A stretch of DNA of 64,000 nt from CAZGSV01 sp964528605 (GTDB lineage Bacteria > Armatimonadota > Zipacnadia > CAZGSV01). Below are positions 33,394 through 42,613 of this stretch, piece after piece. The stretch covers positions 1 through 64,000 of the forward strand of contig CAZGSV010000006.1 of the NCBI GenBank assembly GCA_964528605.1, read 5' to 3'. The notes under the pieces were generated by a model. It was not told where the DNA came from. It ran no database searches and was given only the letters and a program-made list of their open reading frames with translations. The translations under genes and the position numbers were made by a program. Position 1 is the stretch's first letter, and each line of letters begins with the position of its first letter.

Positions 33394-34914
33394 ATGCCTC
33401 TGGCCTTGGTAATCAGCCTGCCGTTGGTGCTGGCGGCGGCGCCGGAACCTGATTACCTGGCGCTGGTCAGGCGTTGCTGCGACGTCCTCGTCGAGAAGGG
33501 CCGCGACCGCTACGGGCCGGTTCAATCGCCGCTGTTCATGAGCATCCTCAACGTCGAGAGGCAGTCGGCGGAGGCGGAGCCGGCGCCGCTGGATGGCTGG
33601 GTGCGGACCGAGGGGCGCATGCACCGGCGCAACCCGGGGGGCTCTGACCTGTGGGAGGATCAGAGCCTCATCCGCGTCCTTAAGACGGTCTCTCAATGGA
33701 CGGGCGATCCCAAGTACTCCAACGCGGCAGACGAGTACATCCGCTACTTCTTCGAGCACTGCCGCAAGCCGACTACCGGCCTCTTGACCTGGGGCTCGCA
33801 CCTGTACTGGGATGCCTTCCGCGATGCTCCGGGCGGGGATCAGGAGGGCGCCGGGCCGCACGAGATACTGGTGCGCGAGCCGTTCTGGGACATGATGGGC
33901 GCGGTCGCGCCGGAGCGCGTCGAGCAGCAGATTGAGGGCATGTGGCGGTGGCATGTGGTGGATAAGGAGACGGGGTTGTTCAACCGGCACGATGACGCTT
34001 CACCCGGTTGCGACTTCGCGTTCCTGGGAAGCGAACTGGTCTATGCCTTCGCGTTTCTTCACCACAACAGCGGAGACCCCGTTTGGCAGGAACGCGCTCA
34101 CCTGATCGCCAACTGGCACTGGGATGCGCGCAATAAGGACACGGGGCTAGCCCCGGACGCCCCGGGGCTTAGAGACCGTTACGACGGCACGCATTGTTTC
34201 ACTACGCTTCCCGGGCCTCACGCGTCGCTGCTGCTGCGGGCCTTGGCGCTGACAGGCGACGAGTTCTACCGCGACCTCGCGCTCGGCCACCTGAGGGCGT
34301 ACGACCGGTACGGGTGGGATGCCGCAGCGGAGTCTTACTGGGGCATGCTGCGCCTCGACGGCACCCCGGTTCCGGAGGAAGCGGCGGAGGCGCAGCGGCC
34401 GCGGCGAATGGAGGTGTACGACGATTTCAGACCGACCGGCTATGTGGACGTCTGGCAGACAACCATGTACTCGTACGAGTTCCCGGTGGTTGCCGCGCAG
34501 TCATACGCTTACGCGGCCCAACTGACCGGTGAGCGGGACATGCTGACCGCGACGGAGCGCTGGGCCAAAGTCATCAGAGCGAATCTGCCTGCGACGACCG
34601 GCCGGCGCTGGGCGCATTTGCTGCGGGAGGCGCTGCCCGACCTTGACCAGGCCGACGGCACGTATGCCGAGAACTACGGCCGCGCGATTGACTTCTTGCT
34701 GCGCGCCGCCGTGGTGCTGAACGACCCCAGCTACGCCCAAACCGCGCGCGCGATCGCCGCCGATGCCATCGCCAGACTGCACCACCCGGACAGCGGACTG
34801 TTCATGGGGCACGCCGCCAAACGCACATATGAAGCCACGGATGGAGTAGGCTATCTTCTCTACGCCTTGCTGGAACTCAACGCCTATCCCGAACTGCTGG
34901 AGCCGAACTTGTGA
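33394..34914 (+). CDS. secreted six-hairpin (alpha/alpha barrel) protein
   Basis: 506 residues. A short signal peptide (LALVISLPLVLAAA) is followed by a predominantly helical protein with repeated hairpins (LIRVLKTVSQWTGDPKY, FLGSELVYAFAFLHHNSGD, LLLRALALTGDEFYRDLAL and QSYAYAAQLTGERDMLTA). This is the toroid found in polysaccharide lyases and unsaturated glucuronyl hydrolases; the precise family is not clear. Conserved-looking acids include DLWEDQSLIRV and YDDFRPTGYVDVWQTTMY. First of three genes with 60 bp and -4 bp spacing. Confidence 0.72.
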   Translation: MPLALVISLPLVLAAAPEPDYLALVRRCCDVLVEKGRDRYGPVQSPLFMSILNVERQSAEAEPAPLDGWVRTEGRMHRRNPGGSDLWEDQSLIRVLKTVSQWTGDPKYSNAADEYIRYFFEHCRKPTTGLLTWGSHLYWDAFRDAPGGDQEGAGPHEILVREPFWDMMGAVAPERVEQQIEGMWRWHVVDKETGLFNRHDDASPGCDFAFLGSELVYAFAFLHHNSGDPVWQERAHLIANWHWDARNKDTGLAPDAPGLRDRYDGTHCFTTLPGPHASLLLRALALTGDEFYRDLALGHLRAYDRYGWDAAAESYWGMLRLDGTPVPEEAAEAQRPRRMEVYDDFRPTGYVDVWQTTMYSYEFPVVAAQSYAYAAQLTGERDMLTATERWAKVIRANLPATTGRRWAHLLREALPDLDQADGTYAENYGRAIDFLLRAAVVLNDPSYAQTARAIAADAIARLHHPDSGLFMGHAAKRTYEATDGVGYLLYALLELNAYPELLEPNL

Positions 34915-34974
34915 GCGCCGCGGCCCCGGCGCCAGGCTGGAAGAGACACGGGGCCGCCGATTGGGAGGAGTGCG

Positions 34975-36756
34975 ATGCGTAGTGCAAGCGCAATCATGGC
35001 CGCGAGCTGCGCCATCGCGTTGCTTGCGTTCTGGGTCGTTGAGGACGTGGGCGCGGCCGCAGCGCCCCCGGAGTTCAGGGGCCTGGTTCTGGGGCAGGCC
35101 GGGCCCGACGAGGTGCTGCGGGTGCTAGGGCAGCCGAAGTACGGCGAGCCGGCGCGAGATGAGACCGTCATGTACGATTCGCTGCGCCCTGGCCACCTGG
35201 ACGCGCTGACGTTCGACGGCGACCCGCGCAGGCTAGTCCTGGTTGAGGCGGCTACCATCCCGCCCGGTCTCGAAACCCGTGACGCCATCCTGAGCGCTCT
35301 CGGAGAGCCGGAGTATCAACTGGCGCTGGGACACCAGACTATGTACGAGTACACACAGAAGGGCCTGCGCTTGTGGGTTGGCAGCGGGAGCGGCGAGACA
35401 ATTGGCGCGGTGCTCTTCGAGCCTCAGGCCCATCCGCGCGTGCCGCCGGCGGAGCAACGACGGGTGGCGGTGCCGCCTCTCGTGCCACCGACGCCTGGCG
35501 AGGCGGCACTGTTTCAGGTCGGGTTTGCCTCGCGGCTTATCACTCCGGCTCAGGACGCACTGGCCGCGCTTGGCTATGAGAAGATACACGACGATCTGGA
35601 GTTGCGGTGCGTGGTCATTGCTGCGGGCGGCAAGACGGTCGCGCTGATGGCGGGAGACATCTTCGTCTATGGTGCCCACGAAATCGCGCCCATTCAAGAC
35701 CACGCTCGCGCCGCGGGGATTGACTATCTGCTCTTCGGCTCCATTCACACTCATAGCGCGCCCGATTGCATCGGCCTCGATCGCCCTCGCCCGTACGACT
35801 ACAACGCCTTCATCGAAAGCCAGGCGGCCGCTTGCCTCGAAGAGGCGAAGGCTAGGCTTGCGCCGGCGACCATCGAGGTCGCGCAGGTGGAGTTGCCGCT
35901 CGAGGGAGGGCATATCTCGACTATCTCCCGCAACTGGCGCGACCCGGGCATCGTTTATCCCTATCTCACGGTGGTGCGCTTCATCGGTGCCGAGGGGAAC
36001 CAGGAGCCTGTGGGCACGCTGGTGCAGTTCACGTGCCACCCGGAGCGCCTCATGGGCTACGAAGGCGCCATCAGCGCCGATTGGGTTGGGCCGTTGCGCG
36101 AGACGGTCGAGGCTGCGCTCGGCGGCAGGTGCATCTTCTTCAATGGGCCGCTCGGCGGAATGGTCAGCCCGGACGGTCTGCCAGGCACTGACCGGTTCGA
36201 GGACACGCGGCGCATCGGCGCATGGATCGGAGCGCGCGCCGTGGAGGCGGTGCGGGCGGGCTGCTCGCCGCTGTCCCGGGCCGAGATTCGGTACCGAACG
36301 CGCTCGGTCCTGATACCGGTAGTGAGCGAGAAGCTGCGGGAGCGCATCGGCCCGGGGCGCATCGAACTGGAGCTGATTCACGGCTCGCACGCCACCGAGG
36401 TCGGCCGCCTCGACGTGGGAGAGCTGCAGATGCTGGTCGTGCCTGGGGAGTTGCTGCCGGACCTGGGGTTTCGCGCGCAGGCGCTGATGACGGGCGGGCA
36501 CAACATGATCGTCGGGCTGGCCAACGACGAGATCGGCTACATAGTGCCGGCGTGGGACTACCGCGTGGGCCGCTACGAGGAGAGCACGGGGCTCGGGCCG
36601 AGCGCGGCGCCGCAGATAATGGGCGCCATCGAAGAACTGCTCGCGCCTTCGACCCGTGCGCACCAGGTGACCCCCGCGTCCACGGCGCTCCGTCGCCGCA
36701 TGGCCCGCTCTGCCGTCTGTGTGACTAAGGTGCTGTGCGCTAGAGTGTCCGCGTGA
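34975..36756 (+). CDS. ceramidase-like hydrolase with a duplicated N-terminal BamE-like domain
   Basis: 593 residues; GGGAGGAG upstream of ATG; signal peptide (IALLAFWVVEDVGAAAA). Residues 35-135 contain two copies of a short motif, GLVLGQAGPDEVLRVLGQP and DAILSALGEPEYQLALG, resembling the SmpA/OmlA (BamE-like) repeat. From about 180 a neutral-ceramidase-like domain begins (QVGFASRLITPA), with SIHTHSAPDCIGLDRP, VQFTCHPERLMG and FFNGPLGGMVSPDG. The last replaces the GDVSPN motif with an extra residue. Overlaps the next gene by 4 bp. Confidence 0.75.
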   Translation: MRSASAIMAASCAIALLAFWVVEDVGAAAAPPEFRGLVLGQAGPDEVLRVLGQPKYGEPARDETVMYDSLRPGHLDALTFDGDPRRLVLVEAATIPPGLETRDAILSALGEPEYQLALGHQTMYEYTQKGLRLWVGSGSGETIGAVLFEPQAHPRVPPAEQRRVAVPPLVPPTPGEAALFQVGFASRLITPAQDALAALGYEKIHDDLELRCVVIAAGGKTVALMAGDIFVYGAHEIAPIQDHARAAGIDYLLFGSIHTHSAPDCIGLDRPRPYDYNAFIESQAAACLEEAKARLAPATIEVAQVELPLEGGHISTISRNWRDPGIVYPYLTVVRFIGAEGNQEPVGTLVQFTCHPERLMGYEGAISADWVGPLRETVEAALGGRCIFFNGPLGGMVSPDGLPGTDRFEDTRRIGAWIGARAVEAVRAGCSPLSRAEIRYRTRSVLIPVVSEKLRERIGPGRIELELIHGSHATEVGRLDVGELQMLVVPGELLPDLGFRAQALMTGGHNMIVGLANDEIGYIVPAWDYRVGRYEESTGLGPSAAPQIMGAIEELLAPSTRAHQVTPASTALRRRMARSAVCVTKVLCARVSA

Positions 36757-37421
36757 ACGAAGGCCCGCCCGAGGACGCTCGCACTCCGGCTCAGCGGCGC
36801 TGGGAGTCTCTGCCTCCGGATGCGCCGCGCGACGAGTACTTCGAGGCGTCGCATGATGTCATGGCCGAGTACTACCTGTCCGACCCCACTAATCCCTACC
36901 GGATGTCCGGGCGGTCAAAGGGCGCGGAACGCTGGGAGGAGACGCGGCGCTGCATTGCCGACGCCGTTGACCGTGACGGCGACTTCATGGACATCGGCTG
37001 CGCCAACGGCCTCCTGCTCGAGACGCTGATGGTCTGGGCGGCTGAGAAAGGCCACAGCATTCGGCCTCACGGCATTGACTTCATCGCGGAACTGGTTGAC
37101 TACGCGCGGGCGCGCCACCCCGGCCACGAACGCTTGTTGGAGGTGGCCAACGCCTTCTACTGGAAGCCGCGGCGGCAGTACGACTTTGTGCGAACCAATC
37201 TGGAGTACGTGCCCAAGGCCGACTGGCCTGAGTTCATTGGCCGACTGCTCGACCTGGCCGTGGCGCCGGGGGGGCGGCTAATCGTGTGCCACTATGCCGA
37301 CCCGAACGAGCCGCTGGTGGACGTCTCCGCAGTACTCGAGCAACTGGGTTACACGGCAGCCGGGCGGTCCGCGGCGCCCGGCGTTTCCCTCGCCTGGGTA
37401 GACAAGCCGGCGGAAAGGTAA
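36753..37421 (+). CDS. class I SAM-dependent methyltransferase-like protein
   Basis: 222 residues, GTG start in the GTGA overlap with the preceding gene, hence translationally coupled. The Rossmann motif I is FMDIGCANGLLLETL (near residue 75), followed by an acidic strand end (HGIDFIAELVDYAR) and the motif-IV-like DFVRTNLEYVPK and GGRLIVCHYADP. Substrate unknown. Being coupled to a secreted ceramidase-like gene is unusual and does not suggest a role. Confidence 0.8.
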   Translation: MNEGPPEDARTPAQRRWESLPPDAPRDEYFEASHDVMAEYYLSDPTNPYRMSGRSKGAERWEETRRCIADAVDRDGDFMDIGCANGLLLETLMVWAAEKGHSIRPHGIDFIAELVDYARARHPGHERLLEVANAFYWKPRRQYDFVRTNLEYVPKADWPEFIGRLLDLAVAPGGRLIVCHYADPNEPLVDVSAVLEQLGYTAAGRSAAPGVSLAWVDKPAER

Positions 37422-37493
37422 AGAAAAGGCGCGCCCGGTTCGTGCAACCGAGGCGCACCCAACGGATGGTCGCGCTTGAGCCGGCGAGCCGCG

Positions 37494-37958
37494 CTACCAC
37501 TCGCTAAACGGGTTGCCGCTGTGGTCGGTGCCCGTCAACCCGCCAATGCGCACGGTGCCGAGGGGCTCCCCAGAGGGGTTGTAGAGCCAGTCGGCTCCCT
37601 CGGCCGAGCCGCCGGTGAGCCTGTTGAGGGGAAGTTGGCCGGCGGCCACCTGGTCCAGGTAGGGGCCCTTCCAGTCGGTGCTCTTGATGCTGCGCGTGGA
37701 GATGCCCGTGCCCGTCCAGATGATGCCGCTGCTGGGGGCGGCGCGCAGCGTCAGGTCGGTCAGATTGGACGGATAGGAGCCACAGTCTCCCTCGAACTCC
37801 TTGACCGCCTTGCGCATTTCCTGGAGCGTGCTGCTGGCATTCGACTCGTTCGCCCGCTGGCGCGCCCCCAAAACGCGGGGCAGCACGATGGCGGCGATGA
37901 TCGCGATAATGACCATCACCAGCAGGATTTCGATCAAGGTGAACCCACGCCTGCTCAC
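37494..37958 (-). CDS. gspG: type II secretion major pseudopilin GspG
   Basis: 154 residues from GTG 37958, six nt after GAAGGTGAGG; GTG 37970 is possible. Prepilin cleavage site RRGFTLIEILLVMVIIAIIAAI, with cleavage after Gly and Glu at +5. The mature domain has the GspG features DLTLRAAPSSGIIWTG, GPYLDQ and WLYNPSGEPLGTVRIGG. It forms the pseudopilus in T2SS. No other gsp gene is adjacent. A TATACT box at 38026-38031 (minus strand) may be its -10. A C9 run lies in the leader (37984-37992). Confidence 0.9.
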   Translation of the reverse strand: MSRRGFTLIEILLVMVIIAIIAAIVLPRVLGARQRANESNASSTLQEMRKAVKEFEGDCGSYPSNLTDLTLRAAPSSGIIWTGTGISTRSIKSTDWKGPYLDQVAAGQLPLNRLTGGSAEGADWLYNPSGEPLGTVRIGGLTGTDHSGNPFSEW

Positions 37959-38177
37959 GGTAGTCCTCACCTTCTTTGGGACGCCCCCCCCCAGCTAGGC
38001 TCTGCCTACCGCCCCGTTGCCGTAGAGTATATTCCGTACCCCGACCCCGACGGGCCCGAAATCGGCGTGTTTCTGCCGAGGCGACCGGCCCCCGACGCCC
38101 TGGTCGGAAGCGCCGGCTTGCCGCTGCCACTCCGCCGGGCGTCTGCACGGTGCCCCCGGTAGGTCGGTTTCGGTCCG

Positions 38178-38621
38178 CTATCTGCCCCAGCGCAGAAGCG
38201 CCAGGCCGCCAACCACCAGCAGCGCGCCCAGCACCTTGGTGAGCACTACCCCTTCGCGGAAGATGACGACGGCGAGAACCACGGTGACGAGCGGGAACGC
38301 AGCGGTGAAGGGGACAATGCGCGATGCCTCCCCCGCCCGGAGCGCGGCGTAGTACGCAACTTGGCCGAGCAGCCCCGCCATCAGACCGCCCGCGCCCAGC
38401 AGCGCCAGGCTGCGCAGATCAACCGCGCGCACCTCGTCCCAACGGCGGGTCGCCGCCACAAAGAGCAGCAGCACTGCCGCTATCAGCCACGACCGGACCG
38501 CCAGGGCCGGCAGGGGGGGCACCCTGGTGAGGCCGGCCTTCTCAAACAGAGGGGCGCAGCCCCACAGAATCACAGCCACGCCCGCCCAAGTGAAAGCGGA
38601 AACCGATCTGAGTTCCTGCAT
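38178..38621 (-). CDS. half-size EamA/DMT-family transporter
   Basis: 147 residues, ATG with TAAGGAGGC upstream; the upstream frame is antisense to the neighbour. About five hydrophobic segments (FTWAGVAVILWGCAPLF, WLIAAVLLLFVAA, LALLGAGGLMAGLLGQVAYY, RIVPFTAAFPLVTVVLAVVI, VLGALLVVGGLALL) with the EamA signature GEASRIVPFTAAFPL. Only one EamA repeat; such half-size members act as dimers or are specialised. Substrate unknown. An upstream TTGACT suggests a promoter, but no good -10 is seen. Confidence 0.85.
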   Translation of the reverse strand: MQELRSVSAFTWAGVAVILWGCAPLFEKAGLTRVPPLPALAVRSWLIAAVLLLFVAATRRWDEVRAVDLRSLALLGAGGLMAGLLGQVAYYAALRAGEASRIVPFTAAFPLVTVVLAVVIFREGVVLTKVLGALLVVGGLALLRWGR

Positions 38622-38703
38622 GTCGCTAGCCTCCTTACGGCGCGGTGGTGCCCCTAAAGACTGCCCCAAGCGAGTCAAGAGCGCAAAAGCGGCGACTCGC
38701 CGG

Positions 38704-38732
38704 TTGACCGCGCCAGGCGACGGGACTACGGT
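38704..38732 (+). promoter_or_regulatory. possible promoter for the GH-like gene
   Basis: TTGACC (38704-38709), 17-bp spacer, TACGGT (38727-38732, three of six). If used, transcription starts near 38740, which excludes the GTG at 38731 as start codon and supports the TTG at 38770. Confidence 0.35.
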
Positions 38733-38769
38733 GTGGCCCGGTGGTTCTGCTCTGAATACCGCTACTGCG

Positions 38770-41625
38770 TTGCGCGGCTGCACTCGAGGGTTGGTGTTGC
38801 TCATCGCGGTGTTGAACCCCGCGATGGCTGCAACGTGCGTGGCCGCGCTCAGTCAAGCGCCGCAACCGGAGGGTCCCATGGTCATCATCGCTGAGACCGA
38901 GTATGTCCGCTACGCGGTTGGCCCGGACGGGGCCAACCTGCACTTCACCGACAAGCGCACCGGCAAGGACTACTGCGCCTCCGCGCCCGCGTCGCCCTTG
39001 GCGCGCATCAAGAAGGAGGGTGACACCTCCGCCGCCACCGCCGTGTCCGCCGCGGACGGAGAGATCACGATCCGGTTCGGCGAGTCAGGCGCCAGCGTCG
39101 TGCTGCGCGCTACCGCGGCGCGCAGTTACTTCGCGCTCGAGGTCAAGTCGGTGAGCGACGAGACGATTGACGAGTTCGAGTTCGTGGACATTCCGCTGAC
39201 GCTGAAGGGTTCGCTGGATGAACCGTTCGCGGGCTGCGCGCTGGCGCTGAACCTACGGACCAATGTCGCCGAACTTCCCGGCCCCAACAGCCGCTTGCGC
39301 GCGATCTGTTACCGGCGCTTCGGGTTTGCCGGCGCCAAGGTGGCCATCATTGGCTGCCCCACCGCCCAGCTGCGTCATGCGATGCAGGAGGCAGTGGGGG
39401 AGGCCGAGGACTTGCCGCGCTCTTCCATCGGCGGCCCTTGGGCCCTCGACGCGCCCGCCAACAGGGGCTCTTACCTGTTCAACTTCGGCAACGTGACCGA
39501 GGCGACGGTGGACAAGTGGATTGAGTTGTGCCAGGCGCTTGGCTTCACCCAACTGGATTTCCACATGGGCAGTTCGCTTCGCTTTGGCGACCTGGAGCCG
39601 AATCGAGAGATGTACCCGCGCGGGCTGGAAAGCCTGAAGGCGGTGATAGATAGGCTGCACGCCGCGGGCATTCAGGCGGGGCTGCACACCTACTCATTCT
39701 TCATGGCCAAGAACTCGCGCTGGGTCACGCCCGTGCCGGATGCGCGACTGGCGAAAGACGCGACTTTCGCGCTGGCGGGGCCGCTCGCTGAGGAAGCCAC
39801 GACGGTGCCCGTGCTCGAGTCCACTCAAGGCATGTCCACCATCACCGGCTTCTTCGTGCGCAACAGCGTGACGCTTCAGATAGACGACGAGCTCATCACC
39901 TACAGCGGCGTGTCGAAGGAGCCGCCTTACGCGTTCACGGGCTGCCAACGCGGCGCCTGCGGCACGCGGGTGGCGCCTCATGCCAAGGGCGCCAACGTCC
40001 ATCACCTGAAGGAATGCTTCGGTCTGTTCGTCCCGGACGGGGACTCCACCCTCTTTACCGAGGTGGCGGCTAGGACCGCCGAGGTCTTCAACGAGTGCGG
40101 CTTCGATATGATCTATCTGGACGCGCTCGACGGCGAGGATGTTATCGCCGGCGGGGAGAACGCCTGGCACTACGGCTCCAAGTTCACCTTCGAAATCTGC
40201 AAGCGCCTGAAGAGGCCGGCGCTGATGGAGATGAGCACCTTCCACCATCACCTGTGGTTCGTGCGCTCGCGCATGGGGGCTTGGGACCATCCCACGCGCA
40301 GCGCCAAGCGCTTCGTGGACCTCCACGTGAAGGCCAACGACGACACCAACCGGCGCATGTTTCTGCCGGGGCAATTGGGATGGTGGGCCATCAAGACTTG
40401 GTCCGGGGCACAGGGCGAGCCCACCTTTGCGGACGACCTGGAGTACTTGTGCTCCAAGTGCCTCGGCACCGACACCGGCTTTGCGCTCATGGGCATAGAC
40501 CCGGACAGTTTCGCGGCCAGGCCCGCGATGCGGCGCTGGGCGGACATCATCCAGCGTTACGAACGCCTGCGCCTCTCGAACTCCGTCCCGCAGGCCATCA
40601 AGGAGCGGCTGAGGCGACCCGGAGAAGAGTTCACCTTGGAGCAGAGGCCTGAGGGCAAGTTGCGCTTTCGCCCCGTTCGCTACGCGAAGCACGAGGTCGA
40701 GGCAATAGACGGCGAGCGCAACGTCTGGCAGGTCAGAAACGAGTTCGGCGCGCAGCCGCTCCAACTGCGCATCGAGGCGCTCATGTCCGCCGCGCCCTAT
40801 GACGATGCAGAGGGTGTTGTGGTCGCCGACTTCGACGACGCCGGGGCTTTCACGGAACGGAGTGCCGCCAGCGAGGTGACCGCAGATCTCCAGGCGTCGG
40901 CGGAGCGGGTCAGGATCGGCGGTCCCAGCGGCCGCTTCTCAGCCGGCAGCACGCGAGCGCAGGGGGAAGGCGCCTGGGCTCAGATAGGCAGAGTCTTCTC
41001 TCCGCCGCTGGACCTCGACGACACTCAGGCGCTCGGGCTGTGGGTGTATGGGGACGGCCGGGGGGAACTGCTCAACGTGCAGTTGCGGAGTCCTGAGCAC
41101 ATCAGCGGCGGCATCGGGGACCACTACATTCCCGTCAACTTCACCGGCTGGCGCTACTTCGGACTCATCGAGCCTGAGGGAGAACGTTACGCGGAGTATG
41201 AGTGGCCCTATGGCGGCATCTACTCCATCTACCGCGAGTCAGTGGACTTCGGCCACGTCGGCTCACTCAGCCTATGGTTCAACGACGTGCCTTCGGGGGA
41301 GGCAGTCGCCTGCTATCTGAGTCCCATCAAGGCGCTGCCGCTCGTGGAGGCCACGCTCATCAATCCCTCGGTGACTATCGGCGGCCGGACCATCACCTTC
41401 CCCGTGGAGATCGCGAGCGGCTGCTATCTCGAGTTCCGCTCCATGAGCGACTGCAAACTGTACAATCGCGAGGGCGAACTGGTGCGCGAAGTGCAGCCGC
41501 AGGGCGAGGCGCCCACCTTAGCGCCGGGCGAGAACGAGGTGCTGTTGGGCGCCGAGGTCGCGCCCGCGGGCGTCAACGCCCGGGCCTACGTCACCGTTAT
41601 CAGCCAAGGCGAGCCGTTGGAGTAG
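38770..41625 (+). CDS. large secreted glycoside-hydrolase-like barrel protein
   Basis: About 951 residues from TTG 38770, chosen because it gives a good signal peptide (RGCTRGLVLLIAVLNPAMA) downstream of the promoter; no SD is visible, so the start is uncertain. An N-terminal beta domain (residues 40-190) precedes a TIM barrel with FTQLDFHMGSSLRFGD, AGIQAGLHTYSFFM, GFDMIYLDALDGED and RPALMEMSTFHHHLWF. The D in IYLDALDGED is a candidate nucleophile, as in alpha-galactosidase-like GH27/36 clans. A C-terminal beta-sandwich (about 720-950) may bind carbohydrate. Exact family not recognised. Confidence 0.75.
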   Translation: MRGCTRGLVLLIAVLNPAMAATCVAALSQAPQPEGPMVIIAETEYVRYAVGPDGANLHFTDKRTGKDYCASAPASPLARIKKEGDTSAATAVSAADGEITIRFGESGASVVLRATAARSYFALEVKSVSDETIDEFEFVDIPLTLKGSLDEPFAGCALALNLRTNVAELPGPNSRLRAICYRRFGFAGAKVAIIGCPTAQLRHAMQEAVGEAEDLPRSSIGGPWALDAPANRGSYLFNFGNVTEATVDKWIELCQALGFTQLDFHMGSSLRFGDLEPNREMYPRGLESLKAVIDRLHAAGIQAGLHTYSFFMAKNSRWVTPVPDARLAKDATFALAGPLAEEATTVPVLESTQGMSTITGFFVRNSVTLQIDDELITYSGVSKEPPYAFTGCQRGACGTRVAPHAKGANVHHLKECFGLFVPDGDSTLFTEVAARTAEVFNECGFDMIYLDALDGEDVIAGGENAWHYGSKFTFEICKRLKRPALMEMSTFHHHLWFVRSRMGAWDHPTRSAKRFVDLHVKANDDTNRRMFLPGQLGWWAIKTWSGAQGEPTFADDLEYLCSKCLGTDTGFALMGIDPDSFAARPAMRRWADIIQRYERLRLSNSVPQAIKERLRRPGEEFTLEQRPEGKLRFRPVRYAKHEVEAIDGERNVWQVRNEFGAQPLQLRIEALMSAAPYDDAEGVVVADFDDAGAFTERSAASEVTADLQASAERVRIGGPSGRFSAGSTRAQGEGAWAQIGRVFSPPLDLDDTQALGLWVYGDGRGELLNVQLRSPEHISGGIGDHYIPVNFTGWRYFGLIEPEGERYAEYEWPYGGIYSIYRESVDFGHVGSLSLWFNDVPSGEAVACYLSPIKALPLVEATLINPSVTIGGRTITFPVEIASGCYLEFRSMSDCKLYNREGELVREVQPQGEAPTLAPGENEVLLGAEVAPAGVNARAYVTVISQGEPLE

Positions 41626-41735
41626 CCGGATCACACTGCCCTGCTGTGCTTTGCTCCCATGCCGTATACTGATTACCTGTGCGCGAAGGCTGCGCCTGTG
41701 TCAGCGCGCGGAGAGAAGCGAAGGGAGATGCTGGA

Positions 41736-42545
41736 ATGAAGCGGGAGAGCAAGGATCGCATGCGTCAAGCAGTGCGGCAGGCTTACGCTGGTATTGCGAA
41801 GCGGGATGCCGCTGGATGCTGCTGCGATGCGACACCTTGGTGCTGTGAGGCGCCGCCCGCCTCTGCGGAGGCGCTAGCAGGCCGGGTGGGGTACTCCCCC
41901 GATGAGATCGCTGCCGTTCCCGAGGGCGCCAATATGGGCCTCGGGTGCGGCAACCCCCAAGCGATAGCCTCCTTGCGGTCGGGCGAGGTGGTGCTGGACC
42001 TGGGCAGCGGAGGCGGCTTCGACTGTTTCCTAGCCGCGCGCCAGGTCGGCGAGGGCGGGCGCGTCATAGGCGTGGACATGACGCCGGAGATGGTGGCCGC
42101 CGCGCGCGAGAAGGCGCACGCGGGTGGGTACGCGAATGTCGAGTTCCGCCTGGGGGAGATCGAGGCGCTCCCGGTGGCGGACGCCAGCGTGGACGTTGTC
42201 ATGTCCAACTGCGTCATCAATCTCTCTCCGGAGAAGGGGCGCGTGCTCCGGGAGGCCTACCGCGTGCTGAAGCCCGGAGGACGGCTGGCGGTCACCGACA
42301 TCGTCGCGACGGCTCCCATGCCGGATAAGATGCGGAACGACCTTGCGCTCTTGGCGGCGTGCGTGGCGGGTGCGGCGACCGTTGAGGAAGTGACGACGAT
42401 GCTGCGGGACGCCGGCTTCGCGCGGGTGCGGGTGGAGCCGGTGGAGGAAAGCCGCGAATTCATCCGCGAATGGATGCCGGGGCTGCGCCTCGAGGAGTAC
42501 ATTGTCTCGGCGACCATCGAGGGCGTGAAGGGAATGCCGGAGTAG
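41736..42545 (+). CDS. arsM: arsenite S-adenosylmethyltransferase
   Basis: 269 residues from ATG 41736 with AAGGGAGA upstream; upstream frame rejected because a TATACT -10 at 41665-41670 places the mRNA start near 41677. Motif I is VLDLGSGGGFDCFLAAR. The three Cys that bind As(III) in CmArsM have counterparts at C71 (GLGCGNP), C159 (SNCVINLS) and C209 (LAACVAG). A Cys-rich N-terminus (AAGCCCDATPWCC) is typical. Converts arsenite to methylated species. No other intact ars gene is adjacent, only an acetyltransferase remnant. Confidence 0.93.
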   Translation: MKRESKDRMRQAVRQAYAGIAKRDAAGCCCDATPWCCEAPPASAEALAGRVGYSPDEIAAVPEGANMGLGCGNPQAIASLRSGEVVLDLGSGGGFDCFLAARQVGEGGRVIGVDMTPEMVAAAREKAHAGGYANVEFRLGEIEALPVADASVDVVMSNCVINLSPEKGRVLREAYRVLKPGGRLAVTDIVATAPMPDKMRNDLALLAACVAGAATVEEVTTMLRDAGFARVRVEPVEESREFIREWMPGLRLEEYIVSATIEGVKGMPE

Positions 42546-42551
42546 GCGCGG

Positions 42552-42567
42552 CCCGCCGTACGGCGGG
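42552..42567. repeat. 16-bp perfect palindrome, copy 2
   Basis: Identical to 29329-29344. It begins 7 nt after the arsM stop and may act in 3' end formation, although no U-tract follows. Confidence 0.55.
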
Positions 42568-42613
42568 TGAGTACGAGCGCTGGTCGGAGGAATCGGGCGC
42601 GGGCGGTCAAGAG

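Noticed and set aside
39694..40764. 356-codon minus-strand frame inside the GH-like gene
   Set aside because: Antisense shadow in GC-rich DNA without SD or motifs.
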